From positions 1-60,426 of the forward strand of contig NZ_CAMFJS010000030.1 in the NCBI RefSeq assembly GCF_945956965.1: a stretch of DNA of 60,426 bases. The letters run 5' to 3'. The translations under genes were made by a program, and so were the position numbers. Source of the DNA: an uncultured Roseateles sp. (GTDB taxonomy: Bacteria > Pseudomonadota > Gammaproteobacteria > Burkholderiales > Burkholderiaceae_C). The notes under the pieces are model-generated. The model did not search any database, was not told the origin of the DNA, and saw only the letters and a list, made by a program, of their open reading frames with translations. Numbering within the stretch: position 1 is the first letter of the stretch; each line of letters begins with the position of its first letter. Below, piece by piece: positions 1-9,244 of the stretch.

Positions 1-108
1 TCCCGCCTCTAGACTCGGCTTTGCCGGGAACAACGTCCTGAGAAACTACACCTAGGCCCGGCCAGGTCTGCAGTTCGGCTCAGCCTGAAAGCGAACCAGC
101 CGGCCAAC

Positions 109-1467
109 TCAATCCGCCGCAGGTCCGAACGCCGCCTCGACGCCCAGGGCCGCGTCAGCCCCATGCCGCACACGCACGGCGGGGAAGACCAGATTGAAAC
201 GCGAGCCCTTGCCGGCCTCGCTTTGAATCTGCAATTCGCCGCCATGGCGCTGCACCACATGCTTGACGATGGACAGGCCTAAGCCGGTGCCGCCGGTTTC
301 CCGCGAACGGCTGCCGTCCACGCGGTAAAAGCGCTCCGTCAAACGCGGCAAATGCTCCCGCGCAATGCCCAGACCGGTGTCATTGACACTCAGCTCACCG
401 GAACCATCAGCCAGATTTCGCCAAACAACGTCGATCTGCCCACCGGCCGGTGTGTAGCGGACGGCATTCGTGACCAGATTGGCCGCCGCACTGATCAACT
501 CCGACTCCACCCCCGCCAGGTCAATCTGCGTGGACTGCTGCACCTTGATTTGATGCTTGCCGCCGGACAAGGCCAGGGCATCAGAGTTAATGCGCGCCAA
601 GATCGCATCCAGCGACACCCAACGGTCGGGCGCGGGACGCGGGCTTCCCTCCAATTGCGCCAAGGTCAAGAGGTCGCTGACCAGCCCTTGCATGCGCTGC
701 GTTTGCTGACCCATCAAGGTCAAGACGCGACGCCGCTCCACTTCAGTGAGTGGCAGCGAACTCATGGTCTCGATGAAGCCCGACAACACCGTCAATGGCG
801 TGCGAATTTCGTGCGAGACGTTGGCCACAAAATCACGGCGCATCGAATCGGAGCGCTCGCGCTCCGTGATGTCCTGTGACAGCACCAGCTTCATGCCCTC
901 GCCATAACGCCGAATCACGACAGACAAGGCACCGAAGCCACGAACATTGCGCAATAGCAAGGTCTGCTCGAAGCTGCCCTCTTGCAAGAAGGCAACGAAG
1001 GCGGGCGAGCGCACGAGGTTGGTAATGCGCTGGCGCAGATCGCGTTGCGGGTCGAGCGAGAAATGGTCGGCCGCCACCCGGTTGCACCACAGAATCTGCT
1101 CCTGCGCATCCAGCATCAGCACGCCATTGGGCGAGGCTTCGATCGCGGACAGGAACTGGTCCAGTTGTAGCCGCTCGCGCGCAATGACCTTATCGCGATC
1201 ACGCACGGCACGCTCGATGCGGTAGCCAAGCTCACCCCACAAGCCGGTGTCGCGCGGCGCGGTGTCCAGTTGTGAGCCGCGCAACCACTGCAAAAGCCGA
1301 TGGCCGCGCACCGCGTCCACCAAGACCAAGGCCCCCACCGCACTGGCGGCCCCCAAAGACTCGGCCACCAAAGGCAGATCGAAGAATCGGCCTGTCCACC
1401 AGCCCACCAGGGCACCCAGGCACACCGCCAAGGCTGCCAAGACAAAACGAGGCAAAAGCCAACTCAC
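109..1467 (-). CDS. phoR: Phosphate regulon sensor histidine kinase PhoR
   Basis: A 452-residue membrane sensor kinase that phosphorylates PhoB when phosphate is low. Two hydrophobic stretches lie in the first 55 residues, followed by a PAS-like region ('NGVLMLDAQEQILWCN'). The H box is 'FVANVSHEIRTPL', with His as the phosphorylated residue, the N box is 'NLVTNAVRYTP', and the G boxes are 'NDTGLGI' and 'GGTGLGLSIVKH'. The chosen start is a GTG, preceded by a modest GGGA ribosome binding site. The gene lies 40 bp downstream of phoB on the same strand, at the end of the pst-pho cluster. The length is usual for betaproteobacterial PhoR. Confidence 0.95.
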   Translation of the reverse strand: MSWLLPRFVLAALAVCLGALVGWWTGRFFDLPLVAESLGAASAVGALVLVDAVRGHRLLQWLRGSQLDTAPRDTGLWGELGYRIERAVRDRDKVIARERLQLDQFLSAIEASPNGVLMLDAQEQILWCNRVAADHFSLDPQRDLRQRITNLVRSPAFVAFLQEGSFEQTLLLRNVRGFGALSVVIRRYGEGMKLVLSQDITERERSDSMRRDFVANVSHEIRTPLTVLSGFIETMSSLPLTEVERRRVLTLMGQQTQRMQGLVSDLLTLAQLEGSPRPAPDRWVSLDAILARINSDALALSGGKHQIKVQQSTQIDLAGVESELISAAANLVTNAVRYTPAGGQIDVVWRNLADGSGELSVNDTGLGIAREHLPRLTERFYRVDGSRSRETGGTGLGLSIVKHVVQRHGGELQIQSEAGKGSRFNLVFPAVRVRHGADAALGVEAAFGPAAD

Positions 1468-1507
1468 GGAAATTCCCGGTTGATTATTGAACGGGGGCCC
1501 TGCCGCC

Positions 1508-2209
1508 TTAGGCTTGCAAAGCGCTGATCTGCTGGGTCAGGCGATAGCCCGCACCGCGCACGGTCTCGATCATGCGAGCGCAGTTGACGCGCTCCAGGGC
1601 CTCACGCAGGCGCTTGACATGCACATCCACTGTGCGCTCCTCGATGAACACATGGTCGCCCCAGACACGGTCCAGCAATTGCGAGCGGCTGTGCACCCGC
1701 TCAGGATGCGTCATGAGGAAGTGCAGGAGGCGGAACTCAGTCGGCCCCAGCTTGACTTCTGAGCCTTCGCGGCTGACGCGACGAGTGCCTGGGTCAAGAT
1801 TGAGTCCACCGATCTCCACCTGCGAATCCAGCGCCTCGGGCGCCTTGCGGCGCAGCACGGCGCGAATCCGCGCCAGCAATTCGTTGGTGGAAAAAGGCTT
1901 GGTCAGGTAGTCATCAGCACCGGCGTCAAGACCTGAGACCTTGTCAGTTTCTTCCGCACGAGCGGTCAACATGATGATCGGCAATTCTTTGGTGCGCGGT
2001 GCACCGCGCCACTGGCGAGCCAGAGCCAAGCCGGACTGACCCGGCAGCATCCAGTCCAGCACCACCAAGTCGGGCAAGACCCGATCCACTTCATACTGGG
2101 CTTGATCGGCGCTTGCCGCCATCGTGACTTCGAAACCTGCGTGACGCAGATTGATCGAAATCAGCTCGGCGATCGCCGACTCATCTTCCACCACAAGAAT
2201 ACGGCTCAT
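1508..2209 (-). CDS. phoB: Phosphate regulon response regulator PhoB
   Basis: A 233-residue OmpR-class response regulator. The receiver domain begins 'MSRILVVEDESAIAEL', with the acidic pair near residue 9. The phosphoacceptor Asp is in 'LVVLDWMLPG', and the conserved Lys is in 'YLTKPFS'. The C-terminal winged helix has 'LGPTEFRLLHFLM' and 'RTVDVHVKRLR', as in PhoB. The open frame continues 18 codons upstream, but the ATG at 2209 follows an AAGGAA ribosome binding site and gives the normal N terminus. Phosphorylated PhoB binds Pho boxes such as the ones found near pstS. Confidence 0.96.
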   Translation of the reverse strand: MSRILVVEDESAIAELISINLRHAGFEVTMAASADQAQYEVDRVLPDLVVLDWMLPGQSGLALARQWRGAPRTKELPIIMLTARAEETDKVSGLDAGADDYLTKPFSTNELLARIRAVLRRKAPEALDSQVEIGGLNLDPGTRRVSREGSEVKLGPTEFRLLHFLMTHPERVHSRSQLLDRVWGDHVFIEERTVDVHVKRLREALERVNCARMIETVRGAGYRLTQQISALQA

Positions 2210-2348
2210 TGCGATTCCTTCAATTACTCTTGGCTTGATGCTCAAGCGAGCAGGAAGCCACACTCACCAACTCGGGCCTCATCGAGGCCTGGGGCGAACT
2301 TGACATTGCATGCAAGGGGCCATGGCTCAATCCGCCATGGCAGCGAAA

Positions 2349-3056
2349 TCAGCGGACCATGGTCTCAACGGCTTCCGGCGTGTTGTGACGCACGTCGGTG
2401 CCCTTGACCACGTAGATGATCACTTCAGCCAGGTTCTTGGCATGGTCACCAACGCGCTCGATGGCCTTGGCAACAAACACCATGTCGATGGCCGACGAAA
2501 TGGTGCGCGGGTCTTCCATCATGTAGGTGATCAGCTTGCGCATCAGGCCGTCGAACTCTTTGTCGATCTGGTCGTCTTGCTTGAGCACCTCGATCGCGCG
2601 CTCCACGTCCAGACGGGCGAACGCGTCCAGCGCCTTGCGCAGCAGCGCAATCGCCAACTCGGCCTCAAAAGCCAGGTCAGACATGGGCAAACGCAGGCGG
2701 CTGGAAACACCCGAATTGATCAGACGTTGCACCGTGCGTGCGACACGCGCAGCCTCATCGCCCACACGCTCGAGATTGGCGATGGTCTTGGAGATCGCGA
2801 TCAGCAAGCGCAGGTCACGAGCGGTCGGTTGGCGTCGCGCGATGATGCTGGAGAGGTCACGGTCAATATCCACTTCCATGGCATTGACCTGCTCTTCTTG
2901 CTTGAGCACGGCGCTGGCGATCTCGCTGCTGAAGGAGGTCAGGGCCAGCACAGCTTGTGCCACCTGCGATTCCACCAAGCCGCCCATTTCCAACACCCGG
3001 GTGGAAATGCCGCTCAGCTCGGCGTCGAATTGCGTGGAGAGATGTTTGTCACTCAT
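2349..3056 (-). CDS. phoU: Phosphate signalling accessory protein PhoU
   Basis: A 235-residue all-helical protein with the duplicated PhoU three-helix bundle. 'RVGDEAARVARTVQRL' in the first repeat and 'RVGDHAKNLAEVIIY' in the second are the metal-binding E/DxxxD-type motifs. PhoU links the Pst transporter to PhoR and keeps the kinase off when phosphate is plentiful. It lies between pstB and phoB on the minus strand, the usual betaproteobacterial order. The start ATG follows a 'GAACTCGC' stretch with only a weak ribosome binding site. Confidence 0.95.
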   Translation of the reverse strand: MSDKHLSTQFDAELSGISTRVLEMGGLVESQVAQAVLALTSFSSEIASAVLKQEEQVNAMEVDIDRDLSSIIARRQPTARDLRLLIAISKTIANLERVGDEAARVARTVQRLINSGVSSRLRLPMSDLAFEAELAIALLRKALDAFARLDVERAIEVLKQDDQIDKEFDGLMRKLITYMMEDPRTISSAIDMVFVAKAIERVGDHAKNLAEVIIYVVKGTDVRHNTPEAVETMVR

Positions 3057-3140
3057 GGCGAGTTCTCGTTTCAGTTTTCGAGGCCCGATGGGCTGGCCTC
3101 AGTCCCTATTCAGATTCAAGCGCTTGGCGTGCTTGGCGCC

Positions 3141-3926
3141 TCAGCCGAAACGTCCGGTGATGTAGTCCTCGGTGTCCTTGCGCTTGGGCTTCATGAACAG
3201 CTCGGCCGTCGGGCCAAACTCGATCAAGTCACCCAGGTACATATAGGCCGTGTAGTCCGAGCAACGCGCCGCTTGCTGCATGTTGTGAGTCACGATGGCG
3301 ACCGTGTAGTCGTTTTTCAGCTCGTGAATCAGCTCTTCGATCTTGCCAGTGGAGATCGGATCCAGGGCCGAGCAAGGCTCGTCCAGCAACAAGATCTCGG
3401 GCTTGATCGCGATGCCGCGGGCAATGCACAAACGCTGCTGCTGACCGCCGGACAGGCCGGAACCGCTCTGGTTCAGCTTGTCTTTGACTTCGTTCCACAG
3501 CGCCGACTTCTTGAGCGCCCACTCCACGCGCTCGTCCATTTCGACGCGCGGCAGGGTTTCGAACAAGCGCACGCCAAAGGCGATGTTGTCGTAGATGGAC
3601 ATCGGGAAAGGCGTGGGCTTTTGGAAGACCATGCCGATCTTGGCGCGGATCAAGGAGACATCGTCCTTGCTGGTCAGAATGTTCTGGCCGTCGAGCAAGA
3701 TCTCGCCTTCGGCGCGCTGGTCCGGGTAGAGCTCAAACATGCGGTTGAGCGTACGCAGCAAGGTGGACTTGCCGCAGCCCGAAGGGCCGATGAAGGCGGT
3801 GACCTTCTTCTCGGGGATGTCCAGATTGATGTTCTTCAGGGCAAGGAAATTGCCGTAATAGAAGTTCAGATTGCGTACCGAGAGCTTTGCCCGCTCGGTC
3901 ACGGGCATTTCAACTTTGGCGTCCAT
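3141..3926 (-). CDS. pstB: Phosphate ABC transporter ATP-binding protein PstB
   Basis: The 261-residue ATPase subunit of the high-affinity phosphate importer. Visible motifs are Walker A 'GPSGCGKST', Q-loop '[12 protein letters not shown]', signature '[14 protein letters not shown]', Walker B '[13 protein letters not shown]' and the switch His in 'VTHNMQQA'. 'CSALDPIST' is typical of PstB. It sits 15 bp downstream of pstA and is probably co-transcribed with it. It acts at the cytoplasmic face of the PstC/PstA channel. Confidence 0.97.
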   Translation of the reverse strand: MDAKVEMPVTERAKLSVRNLNFYYGNFLALKNINLDIPEKKVTAFIGPSGCGKSTLLRTLNRMFELYPDQRAEGEILLDGQNILTSKDDVSLIRAKIGMVFQKPTPFPMSIYDNIAFGVRLFETLPRVEMDERVEWALKKSALWNEVKDKLNQSGSGLSGGQQQRLCIARGIAIKPEILLLDEPCSALDPISTGKIEELIHELKNDYTVAIVTHNMQQAARCSDYTAYMYLGDLIEFGPTAELFMKPKRKDTEDYITGRFG

Positions 3927-3941
3927 GATGTGATGTTCCGC

Positions 3942-4835
3942 TCAGTGCTTGTTCTTGAAGAGGATGCGCGCCAGGATGTTCAGCAGCAGCACGCCAATGG
4001 TGATGATGAAAACGCCTGCCCAAGCCAGCTTCTGCCAGTTTTCGTAGGGGCTCATGGCGAACTTGAAGATGGTGACGGGCAAGCTGGCCATAGGCTGGCT
4101 CATGTCCGCCGTCCAGAACTGATTGGACAGGGCCGTGAACAGCAGTGGCGCCGTCTCACCCGAGATACGGGCCAGGGCCAGCAAGATGCCGGTCAGCACA
4201 CCCGCACGGGCGGCCTTCAGCGTCACCGAGGTGATGACCTTCCACTTGGGCGTACCCAAAGCGTAAGCCGCTTCACGCAAGGCGTTGGGGATCAGGCTCA
4301 GCATGTTCTCGGTCTGGCGGATCACCACCGGCATCACGATCAGCGCCAAGGCCAGCACACCCGCAAAGCCCGAGAAGGAATGCATGCGAGCGACGATCAG
4401 ACCGTAGATGAACAAGCCCACCACGATCGACGGCGCGGACAGCAAGATGTCGTTGATGAAACGCACGGCGCTGCCCAGCCAGGTCTTTTGGCCGTACTCC
4501 GCCAGATAGATGCCGGCCAGGATGCCCACCGGGGTGCCCAGCAAGGTCGCCAAGCCCACCATCATGACGGAACCGTAGATGGCATTGGCCAAGCCACCCG
4601 TTTCCGCCAGCGGCGGAGGCGTCATTTCGGTGAAAGTGGACAGGCTCAGGCCACCCAAGCCTAAACGCACCGTTTCAAACAAAATCCACAGCAACCAAAA
4701 CAGGCCGAAGGCCATGGACGCAAGGGCCAGACTGAGCGCGATGGCGTTGACACGCTTGCGCTTGCGGTGCATGGCCAGGCGCTTGCCATCCAAGCCCAAA
4801 GAGGATGTGGACGCAGCAGTCGTGATCGTACTCAT
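3942..4835 (-). CDS. pstA: Phosphate ABC transporter permease PstA
   Basis: A 297-residue inner-membrane permease with about six hydrophobic segments. The EAA-type cytoplasmic loop is '[20 protein letters not shown]', which contacts PstB. Its ATG overlaps the pstC stop codon in an ATGA arrangement, which indicates translational coupling. The N terminus is a short basic cytoplasmic tail ('[15 protein letters not shown]') before the first membrane helix. It forms the channel together with PstC. Confidence 0.95.
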   Translation of the reverse strand: MSTITTAASTSSLGLDGKRLAMHRKRKRVNAIALSLALASMAFGLFWLLWILFETVRLGLGGLSLSTFTEMTPPPLAETGGLANAIYGSVMMVGLATLLGTPVGILAGIYLAEYGQKTWLGSAVRFINDILLSAPSIVVGLFIYGLIVARMHSFSGFAGVLALALIVMPVVIRQTENMLSLIPNALREAAYALGTPKWKVITSVTLKAARAGVLTGILLALARISGETAPLLFTALSNQFWTADMSQPMASLPVTIFKFAMSPYENWQKLAWAGVFIITIGVLLLNILARILFKNKH

Positions 4836-5854
4836 GTGCGCGTTCCCTCATTCTTCTTCAAGCGCGACAACAAGATCTTGGAGCACGCCAAGACAACAAA
4901 GGTGATGAAGAACAGCACCAGACCCAGATAAATGAGGGACGCTTGGTGCAGGCCCTCGCCGGCTTCGGCGAACTCATTGGCCAATGCCGAGGTGATGCTG
5001 TTGGCAGCCTCAAAGACCGACAGCGAGTTGAGCTGATTCATATTGCCGATGACGAAGGTCACCGCCATGGTCTCACCCAAGGCACGACCCAGGCCCAGCA
5101 TGATGCCGCCCATCACACCGGTCTTGGTGTAGGGCAAGACCACCCGCCACATCACCTCCCAGGTGGTAGCACCCAGGCCATAGGCCGATTCCTTCAGCAT
5201 GGCGGGCGTGACCTCAAACACATCGCGCATGACGGCTGCGATGAAGGGGATGATCATGATGGCCAGAATGATGCCGGCCGACAAAATGCCTATGCCGACC
5301 GGGGGACCGGAGACCAAGGTGCTGAAAAACGGCACGCCTTCGAGCAATTTCTGCAAAGGCTGCTGCACATAGGTCGCCAGGATCGGGCCGAAGACCAGCA
5401 GACCCCACATACCGTAAACAATCGAAGGCACAGCCGCCAGCAATTCAACGGCGACGCCCAGCGGACGTTTGAGCCAGTTGGGCGACAACTCGGTCAGGAA
5501 CAAGGCAATACCAAAGCTGACCGGCACGGCGATGACCAAGGCGATGAAGGAAGTCATCAAAGTGCCGTAGATCATCACCAGGCCGCCGAAATTCTCCTGC
5601 ACCGGGTCCCATTCACTGGTCCACAGAAAGCTCAGGCCGAATTCCCGAATGGCCGGCATCGCACCAATCAGCAGCGAAATGATGATGCCAACCAGCAAAG
5701 CCAAGGTTAGCCACGCTGCACCGTGAGCCAGAAATGAAAACACGGTGTCAGCCCACGGCGCAACGGCGCGTCGACTTGGCGGACTGCTTCTGGGCTGAGT
5801 CTTTTCAGCCTCAGCACTTGAATCAAACTTGTTGGCTGGGAGTATTGCGGCCAC
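4832..5854 (-). CDS. pstC: Phosphate ABC transporter permease PstC
   Basis: A 340-residue permease partner of PstA. A polar N-terminal tail of about 35 residues precedes the first membrane segment ('[16 protein letters not shown]'). The EAA-like loop is '[20 protein letters not shown]'. Its 3' end overlaps pstA by 4 bp. Between it and pstS lie about 125 bp containing two hairpins that may lower permease expression relative to the binding protein. Confidence 0.95.
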   Translation of the reverse strand: MAAILPANKFDSSAEAEKTQPRSSPPSRRAVAPWADTVFSFLAHGAAWLTLALLVGIIISLLIGAMPAIREFGLSFLWTSEWDPVQENFGGLVMIYGTLMTSFIALVIAVPVSFGIALFLTELSPNWLKRPLGVAVELLAAVPSIVYGMWGLLVFGPILATYVQQPLQKLLEGVPFFSTLVSGPPVGIGILSAGIILAIMIIPFIAAVMRDVFEVTPAMLKESAYGLGATTWEVMWRVVLPYTKTGVMGGIMLGLGRALGETMAVTFVIGNMNQLNSLSVFEAANSITSALANEFAEAGEGLHQASLIYLGLVLFFITFVVLACSKILLSRLKKNEGTRT

Positions 5855-5895
5855 GGGGCCTCCGCATGCTAGTGCGTTGATGATGGAGAAAAGCG

Positions 5896-5945
5896 CCTTG
5901 CTGATGCAAGAACATCCGGGTCAACTGCACGGAGTCAACCCGGAT
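5896..5945 (-). promoter_or_regulatory. Intercistronic hairpins between pstS and pstC
   Basis: An 8-bp stem (ATCCGGGT at 5914-5921 with ACCCGGAT at 5938-5945) is followed on the minus strand by a second small stem (CTTGC with GCAAG near 5897-5910). Neither has a following T run, so they are unlikely to be strong terminators. Such structures after a binding-protein gene usually stabilise its mRNA or partly stop transcription, so that pstS is made in excess. The structure is seen; its function is inferred. Confidence 0.4.
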
Positions 5946-5979
5946 TTTGTCTAGAGACCGAGTGGCCTTTGGACTTGGA

Positions 5980-7020
5980 TTACTTGAAGCTGATGGCCTT
6001 GCCGGAAGCGTCCTTGAGATTGTCGGCCCACTGCTTGCGCACCAGATCCTTCACAGCGGCAGGCAGCGGCACATAGTCGAGCTCATCAGCAGTCTTGTCG
6101 CCGCTGGCATAGGCCCAGTCGAAGAACTTCAAGGTGCTGACAGCAGACGCTGGCTTGTCTTGCTTCTTGTGCATCAGGATGAAAGTAGCGCCAGTGATGG
6201 GCCAGCTGTCTTTGCCGGCTTGTTCGGTCAGCACTTGGTAGAAGCTCTTGGACCATTCAGCACCAGCGGCGGCTGCCTTGAAGGCTGCATCGCTGGGCGC
6301 CACGAAAGCGCCGGCCTGGTTCTTGAGCAGAACGTGCGCCATCTTGTTTTGCTTGGCGTAGGCGTACTCAACATAGCCGATCGAGTTAGGCAGGCGCTGC
6401 ACATATGAGGAAACGCCTTCATTGCCCTTGCCACCCGCACCCGTAGGCCAGTTGACAGCGGTACCCTCACCGACCTTGGCCTTCCACTCAGCATTCACCT
6501 TGGACAAATAGTTGGTGAACAAGAAGCTGGTGCCCGAACCGTCGGCGCGGCGCACCACGGCAATGGTGGTATCCGGCAGCGGCACGCCAGGATTCAAGGC
6601 TGTCAATGCAGCGTCGTTCCACTTGGTGATCTTGCCCAGATAGATATCAGCCAACACAGCACCCGTCATGCGGACTTGGCCCGGGGTGATGCCCTTGATA
6701 TTGAGCACCGGCACCACACCGCCAATGACGGTGGGGAACTGAATCATGTCGTCTTTGGCCAGGTCTTCGTCTTTCAGCGGCGCATCCGAAGCACCGAAGT
6801 CAACGGTCTTGGCCTTGATTTGCTTGATGCCAGCACCCGAACCCACCGATTGGTAGTTGATACGGACGCCGCTGGCCTTGTTGTAAGAATCAGCCCACTT
6901 GGCATAGATTGGCGCCGGGAAAGAGGCACCGGCACCCGTGACATCCTGCGCCTGCGCCAGGGGCAGCATGGCCAGGGTGGCAGCAAGTACAACACCAGCG
7001 CGGACTTGAGCAAACTTCAT
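5980..7020 (-). CDS. pstS: Periplasmic phosphate-binding protein PstS
   Basis: A 346-residue phosphate receptor of the Pst importer. The signal peptide is about 24 residues ('AGVVLAATLAMLPLAQAQ', cleavage after AQA). The phosphate-loop motifs are 'GAGASFPAPIYAKWA', 'GSGAGIKQIKA' and 'RADGSGTSFLFTNYL', as in PstS. The frame is open 25 codons further upstream, but the ATG at 7020 places the signal peptide correctly. A three-half-site Pho box lies 43-70 bp upstream. It is the first gene of the pst-pho cluster. Confidence 0.96.
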   Translation of the reverse strand: MKFAQVRAGVVLAATLAMLPLAQAQDVTGAGASFPAPIYAKWADSYNKASGVRINYQSVGSGAGIKQIKAKTVDFGASDAPLKDEDLAKDDMIQFPTVIGGVVPVLNIKGITPGQVRMTGAVLADIYLGKITKWNDAALTALNPGVPLPDTTIAVVRRADGSGTSFLFTNYLSKVNAEWKAKVGEGTAVNWPTGAGGKGNEGVSSYVQRLPNSIGYVEYAYAKQNKMAHVLLKNQAGAFVAPSDAAFKAAAAGAEWSKSFYQVLTEQAGKDSWPITGATFILMHKKQDKPASAVSTLKFFDWAYASGDKTADELDYVPLPAAVKDLVRKQWADNLKDASGKAISFK

Positions 7021-7062
7021 ATGCAACCTATCACTCTCAGGGTTAACGATGGGATGAATGCT

Positions 7063-7090
7063 ATGACTTAAATATGACATCCACGTGACA
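7063..7090 (-). promoter_or_regulatory. Pho box of pstS
   Basis: Read on the minus strand, TGTCAC, TGTCAT and AGTCAT occur at exact 11-bp spacing (plus-strand half-sites begin at 7063, 7074 and 7085). This matches the PhoB-binding direct repeat, TGTCA-type half-sites every 11 bp. It is correctly placed upstream of pstS to replace a -35 element. PhoB from this same cluster is the expected activator. Confidence 0.8.
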
Positions 7091-7138
7091 TGCACCGAGA
7101 CAGCGGCTTTTCGCTCGCAATATTACAGGCAATGACAA

Positions 7139-7167
7139 GGTCATATTAAGTTCATTGAACCGTCACA
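7139..7167 (+). promoter_or_regulatory. Probable second Pho box facing the fasciclin gene
   Basis: On the plus strand GGTCAT, GTTCAT and CGTCAC repeat at 11-bp spacing (the TCAT/TCAT/TCAC cores start at 7141, 7152 and 7163). A weak -10-like TAAGCT begins 10 bp after the last half-site. It points towards the fasciclin-domain gene that starts at 7226. The first two half-sites are less perfect than those of the pstS box, so the assignment is tentative. Confidence 0.5.
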
Positions 7168-7225
7168 TTTGCTGCCTAAGCTCCTGGCCATGCATCCATC
7201 CACCTCACCCTATCCTGGAGCTTCG

Positions 7226-7720
7226 ATGAAGTTGAATACCGCACGCCGGGCACTGGCATTGTGCAGCGCAGCCGCGCTGGTTCTTGGCTTGAGCGCTTGT
7301 GCCACCTCCGCACCCGTGTCATTGGCCGATACCGTGGCACGCACGCCTCAGCTCAGCACCTTCAATCAGCTGATTGAACAGGCCGGACTGAAAGCCGAAC
7401 TGAACGCCGCCGGCCCGCTGACCGTGTTTGCCCCGAGCGATGAGGCTTTCAAGGCCGTGCCCGCCAAAACCATAGAAGCGCTGAATCAGAACCCAGCCCA
7501 ACTGAAAGCAGTTCTGAGCTACCACCTCGTGGCAGGCAAGCTGGCGGCGGCTGACATCAAAAATGCCAACGTCACGACGCTGAATGGCGCTGTTGCGGCC
7601 ACCGCCCGCGCCGGCACCTTTGTCACGATTGAAGATGCCCTGGTTCAGGAAGGCGAGTTGAACGCCAGCAATGGCGTTGTGCACGTGATCGACCGCGTGC
7701 TGACGCCGCCAAAGAAGTAA
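7226..7720 (+). CDS. Fasciclin (FAS1) domain lipoprotein
   Basis: A 164-residue secreted lipoprotein. The N-terminal signal ends in a lipobox 'LGLSAC' with the lipidated Cys at about residue 24. The rest is one FAS1 domain with the two family motifs, an H1-like 'GPLTVFAPSDEAFKAVP' and an H2-like 'VVHVIDRVLTPP' at the end. FAS1 domains mediate adhesion or matrix contacts. The ATG at 7226 is preceded by a TGGAG ribosome binding site; the frame is open 19 codons further upstream, but without a signal peptide. It is divergent from pstS, and a possible Pho box suggests induction by phosphate starvation. Confidence 0.88.
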   Translation: MKLNTARRALALCSAAALVLGLSACATSAPVSLADTVARTPQLSTFNQLIEQAGLKAELNAAGPLTVFAPSDEAFKAVPAKTIEALNQNPAQLKAVLSYHLVAGKLAAADIKNANVTTLNGAVAATARAGTFVTIEDALVQEGELNASNGVVHVIDRVLTPPKK

Positions 7721-7760
7721 ATCGCGAGATTCAGGCCGAACCCAAGCGTACGGCCCACAG

Positions 7761-7797
7761 AAAAGCCCCGGCAGGTTTGGCCTGTCGGGGCTTTTTT
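7761..7797. terminator. Bidirectional terminator between the fasciclin gene and glmM
   Basis: A GC-rich stem (AAAGCCCCG with CGGGGCTTTT, and an inner CAGG/CCTG) with a short TTTGG loop. It has a T run on the plus side and an A run on the other side. It can stop transcription of the fasciclin gene and of the convergent glmM. Confidence 0.85.
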
Positions 7798-7855
7798 CTC
7801 TTGAGTGCCACGCGTACTCGCCGGCAAATCCTATTGGCTGCCGACGAGGATCAGA

Positions 7856-9187
7856 TCAAGCATTCACCGCCTTGACCAGACGCTCAGCGCATTGCTTGGC
7901 CACCTGCGCATCACTGGCCTCGACCATCACACGTAGCAAAGGCTCCGTGCCCGATGCGCGAATCAGCACTCGGCCACGCGAGCCCAACTCGGAAGTCACC
8001 TCAGCCTGTTCACGCGCCAAATGCGCGTTGCTCTTCCAGTCTTGGCCGGCTTGCAAGCGAACGTTGATCATGGTCTGCGGGAACAAGGTGACCGGCGCCA
8101 ACTGCTCAGCCAAAGACTTGCCCGTGCGGCTCACCGCCTGCAAGATCAGCAAGGCGCTGACGATGCCGTCGCCCGTGGTGTGCTTGTCCAGCGCCAACAA
8201 GTGGCCACTGCCCTCACCGCCCAATTCCCAACCTCGTGCGGCCAGTTCCTCGAGCACATATCGGTCACCCACTTTGGCGCGCACAAAGTCAACATCCAGC
8301 GCCTTGATGGCCAACTCGACCGCCATATTGGTCATCAAGGTACCCACAGCGCCAGGCACACGCAGCCCCTGGCTCAGTCTGTCGGCCACCATCACGTACA
8401 ACAACTCGTCGCCGTTATAGAGGCGACCTTGGGCATCGACCAATTGCAGCCGGTCGGCATCACCATCCAGTGCCACGCCGTAATGGGCGCCATGCTCCTT
8501 GACAGCCTGAACCAGCGCTGCCGGCGAAGTCGCCCCAAATCCGGCATTGATATTGAAGCCATCGGGGCTACAGCCGATGGAGATCACCTCGGCGCCGAGT
8601 TCATGAAACACGTCAGGCGCCACGTGGTAGGCCGCGCCATGGGCCGCATCCACCACGATCTTCAAGCCCTTAAGGGTCAGGTCTGAACCGAAGCTGTTTT
8701 TGCAGAACTCAATGTAGCGACCGCGCGCATCAGAGATGCGACGAGCCCGACCCAAATTAGCCGAATCGATCCATGTCGGCGCATCTTCCAAAGCGGCTTC
8801 AACCGCCAGTTCCCAGGCGTCAGGCAGCTTCTCGCCCTTGGCAGAAAAGAACTTGATGCCGTTGTCAGCAAATGGGTTGTGCGAAGCACTGATCACGACG
8901 CCCAGATCCTGCCGCAATGCACGCGTCAGGTACGCCACACCGGGCGTGGGCAATGGGCCCGTCAGTTGAACGTCCACACCAGCCGAAGCAAAGCCAGCCT
9001 CCAAGGCCGATTCGATCATATAGCCCGAAATGCGCGTGTCCTTGCCAATCAAGACGCTTGGGCGACCGCCCTGCTTGCGCAAGACCTGACCCACAGCATG
9101 CCCCAGTCGCAACATGAAGTCCGGCGTGATGGGGCTTTGACCCACAGTGCCGCGAATGCCATCGGTACCAAAAAACTTGCGACTCAT
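7856..9187 (-). CDS. glmM: Phosphoglucosamine mutase GlmM
   Basis: A 443-residue enzyme converting glucosamine-6-phosphate to glucosamine-1-phosphate for UDP-GlcNAc synthesis. It starts '[16 protein letters not shown]', as GlmM does. The catalytic phosphoserine is in '[17 protein letters not shown]', the Mg site is 'DGDADR', and the phosphate-binding end is '[15 protein letters not shown]'. The frame continues 14 codons upstream, but the ATG at 9187 gives the canonical N terminus. It follows folP on the same strand, a pairing also seen in Escherichia coli. Confidence 0.97.
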   Translation of the reverse strand: MSRKFFGTDGIRGTVGQSPITPDFMLRLGHAVGQVLRKQGGRPSVLIGKDTRISGYMIESALEAGFASAGVDVQLTGPLPTPGVAYLTRALRQDLGVVISASHNPFADNGIKFFSAKGEKLPDAWELAVEAALEDAPTWIDSANLGRARRISDARGRYIEFCKNSFGSDLTLKGLKIVVDAAHGAAYHVAPDVFHELGAEVISIGCSPDGFNINAGFGATSPAALVQAVKEHGAHYGVALDGDADRLQLVDAQGRLYNGDELLYVMVADRLSQGLRVPGAVGTLMTNMAVELAIKALDVDFVRAKVGDRYVLEELAARGWELGGEGSGHLLALDKHTTGDGIVSALLILQAVSRTGKSLAEQLAPVTLFPQTMINVRLQAGQDWKSNAHLAREQAEVTSELGSRGRVLIRASGTEPLLRVMVEASDAQVAKQCAERLVKAVNA

Positions 9188-9244
9188 GAAAAACGTACTC
9201 CGGAAAAATTTGGTCTGATTGTCAGCCAAGATTGAGACAGCAAT

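Noticed and set aside
2310-4664. A 784-codon open frame on the plus strand across phoU-pstB-pstA.
   Set aside because: Antisense shadow of three clear genes in high-GC DNA; His/Gln-rich with no domain.
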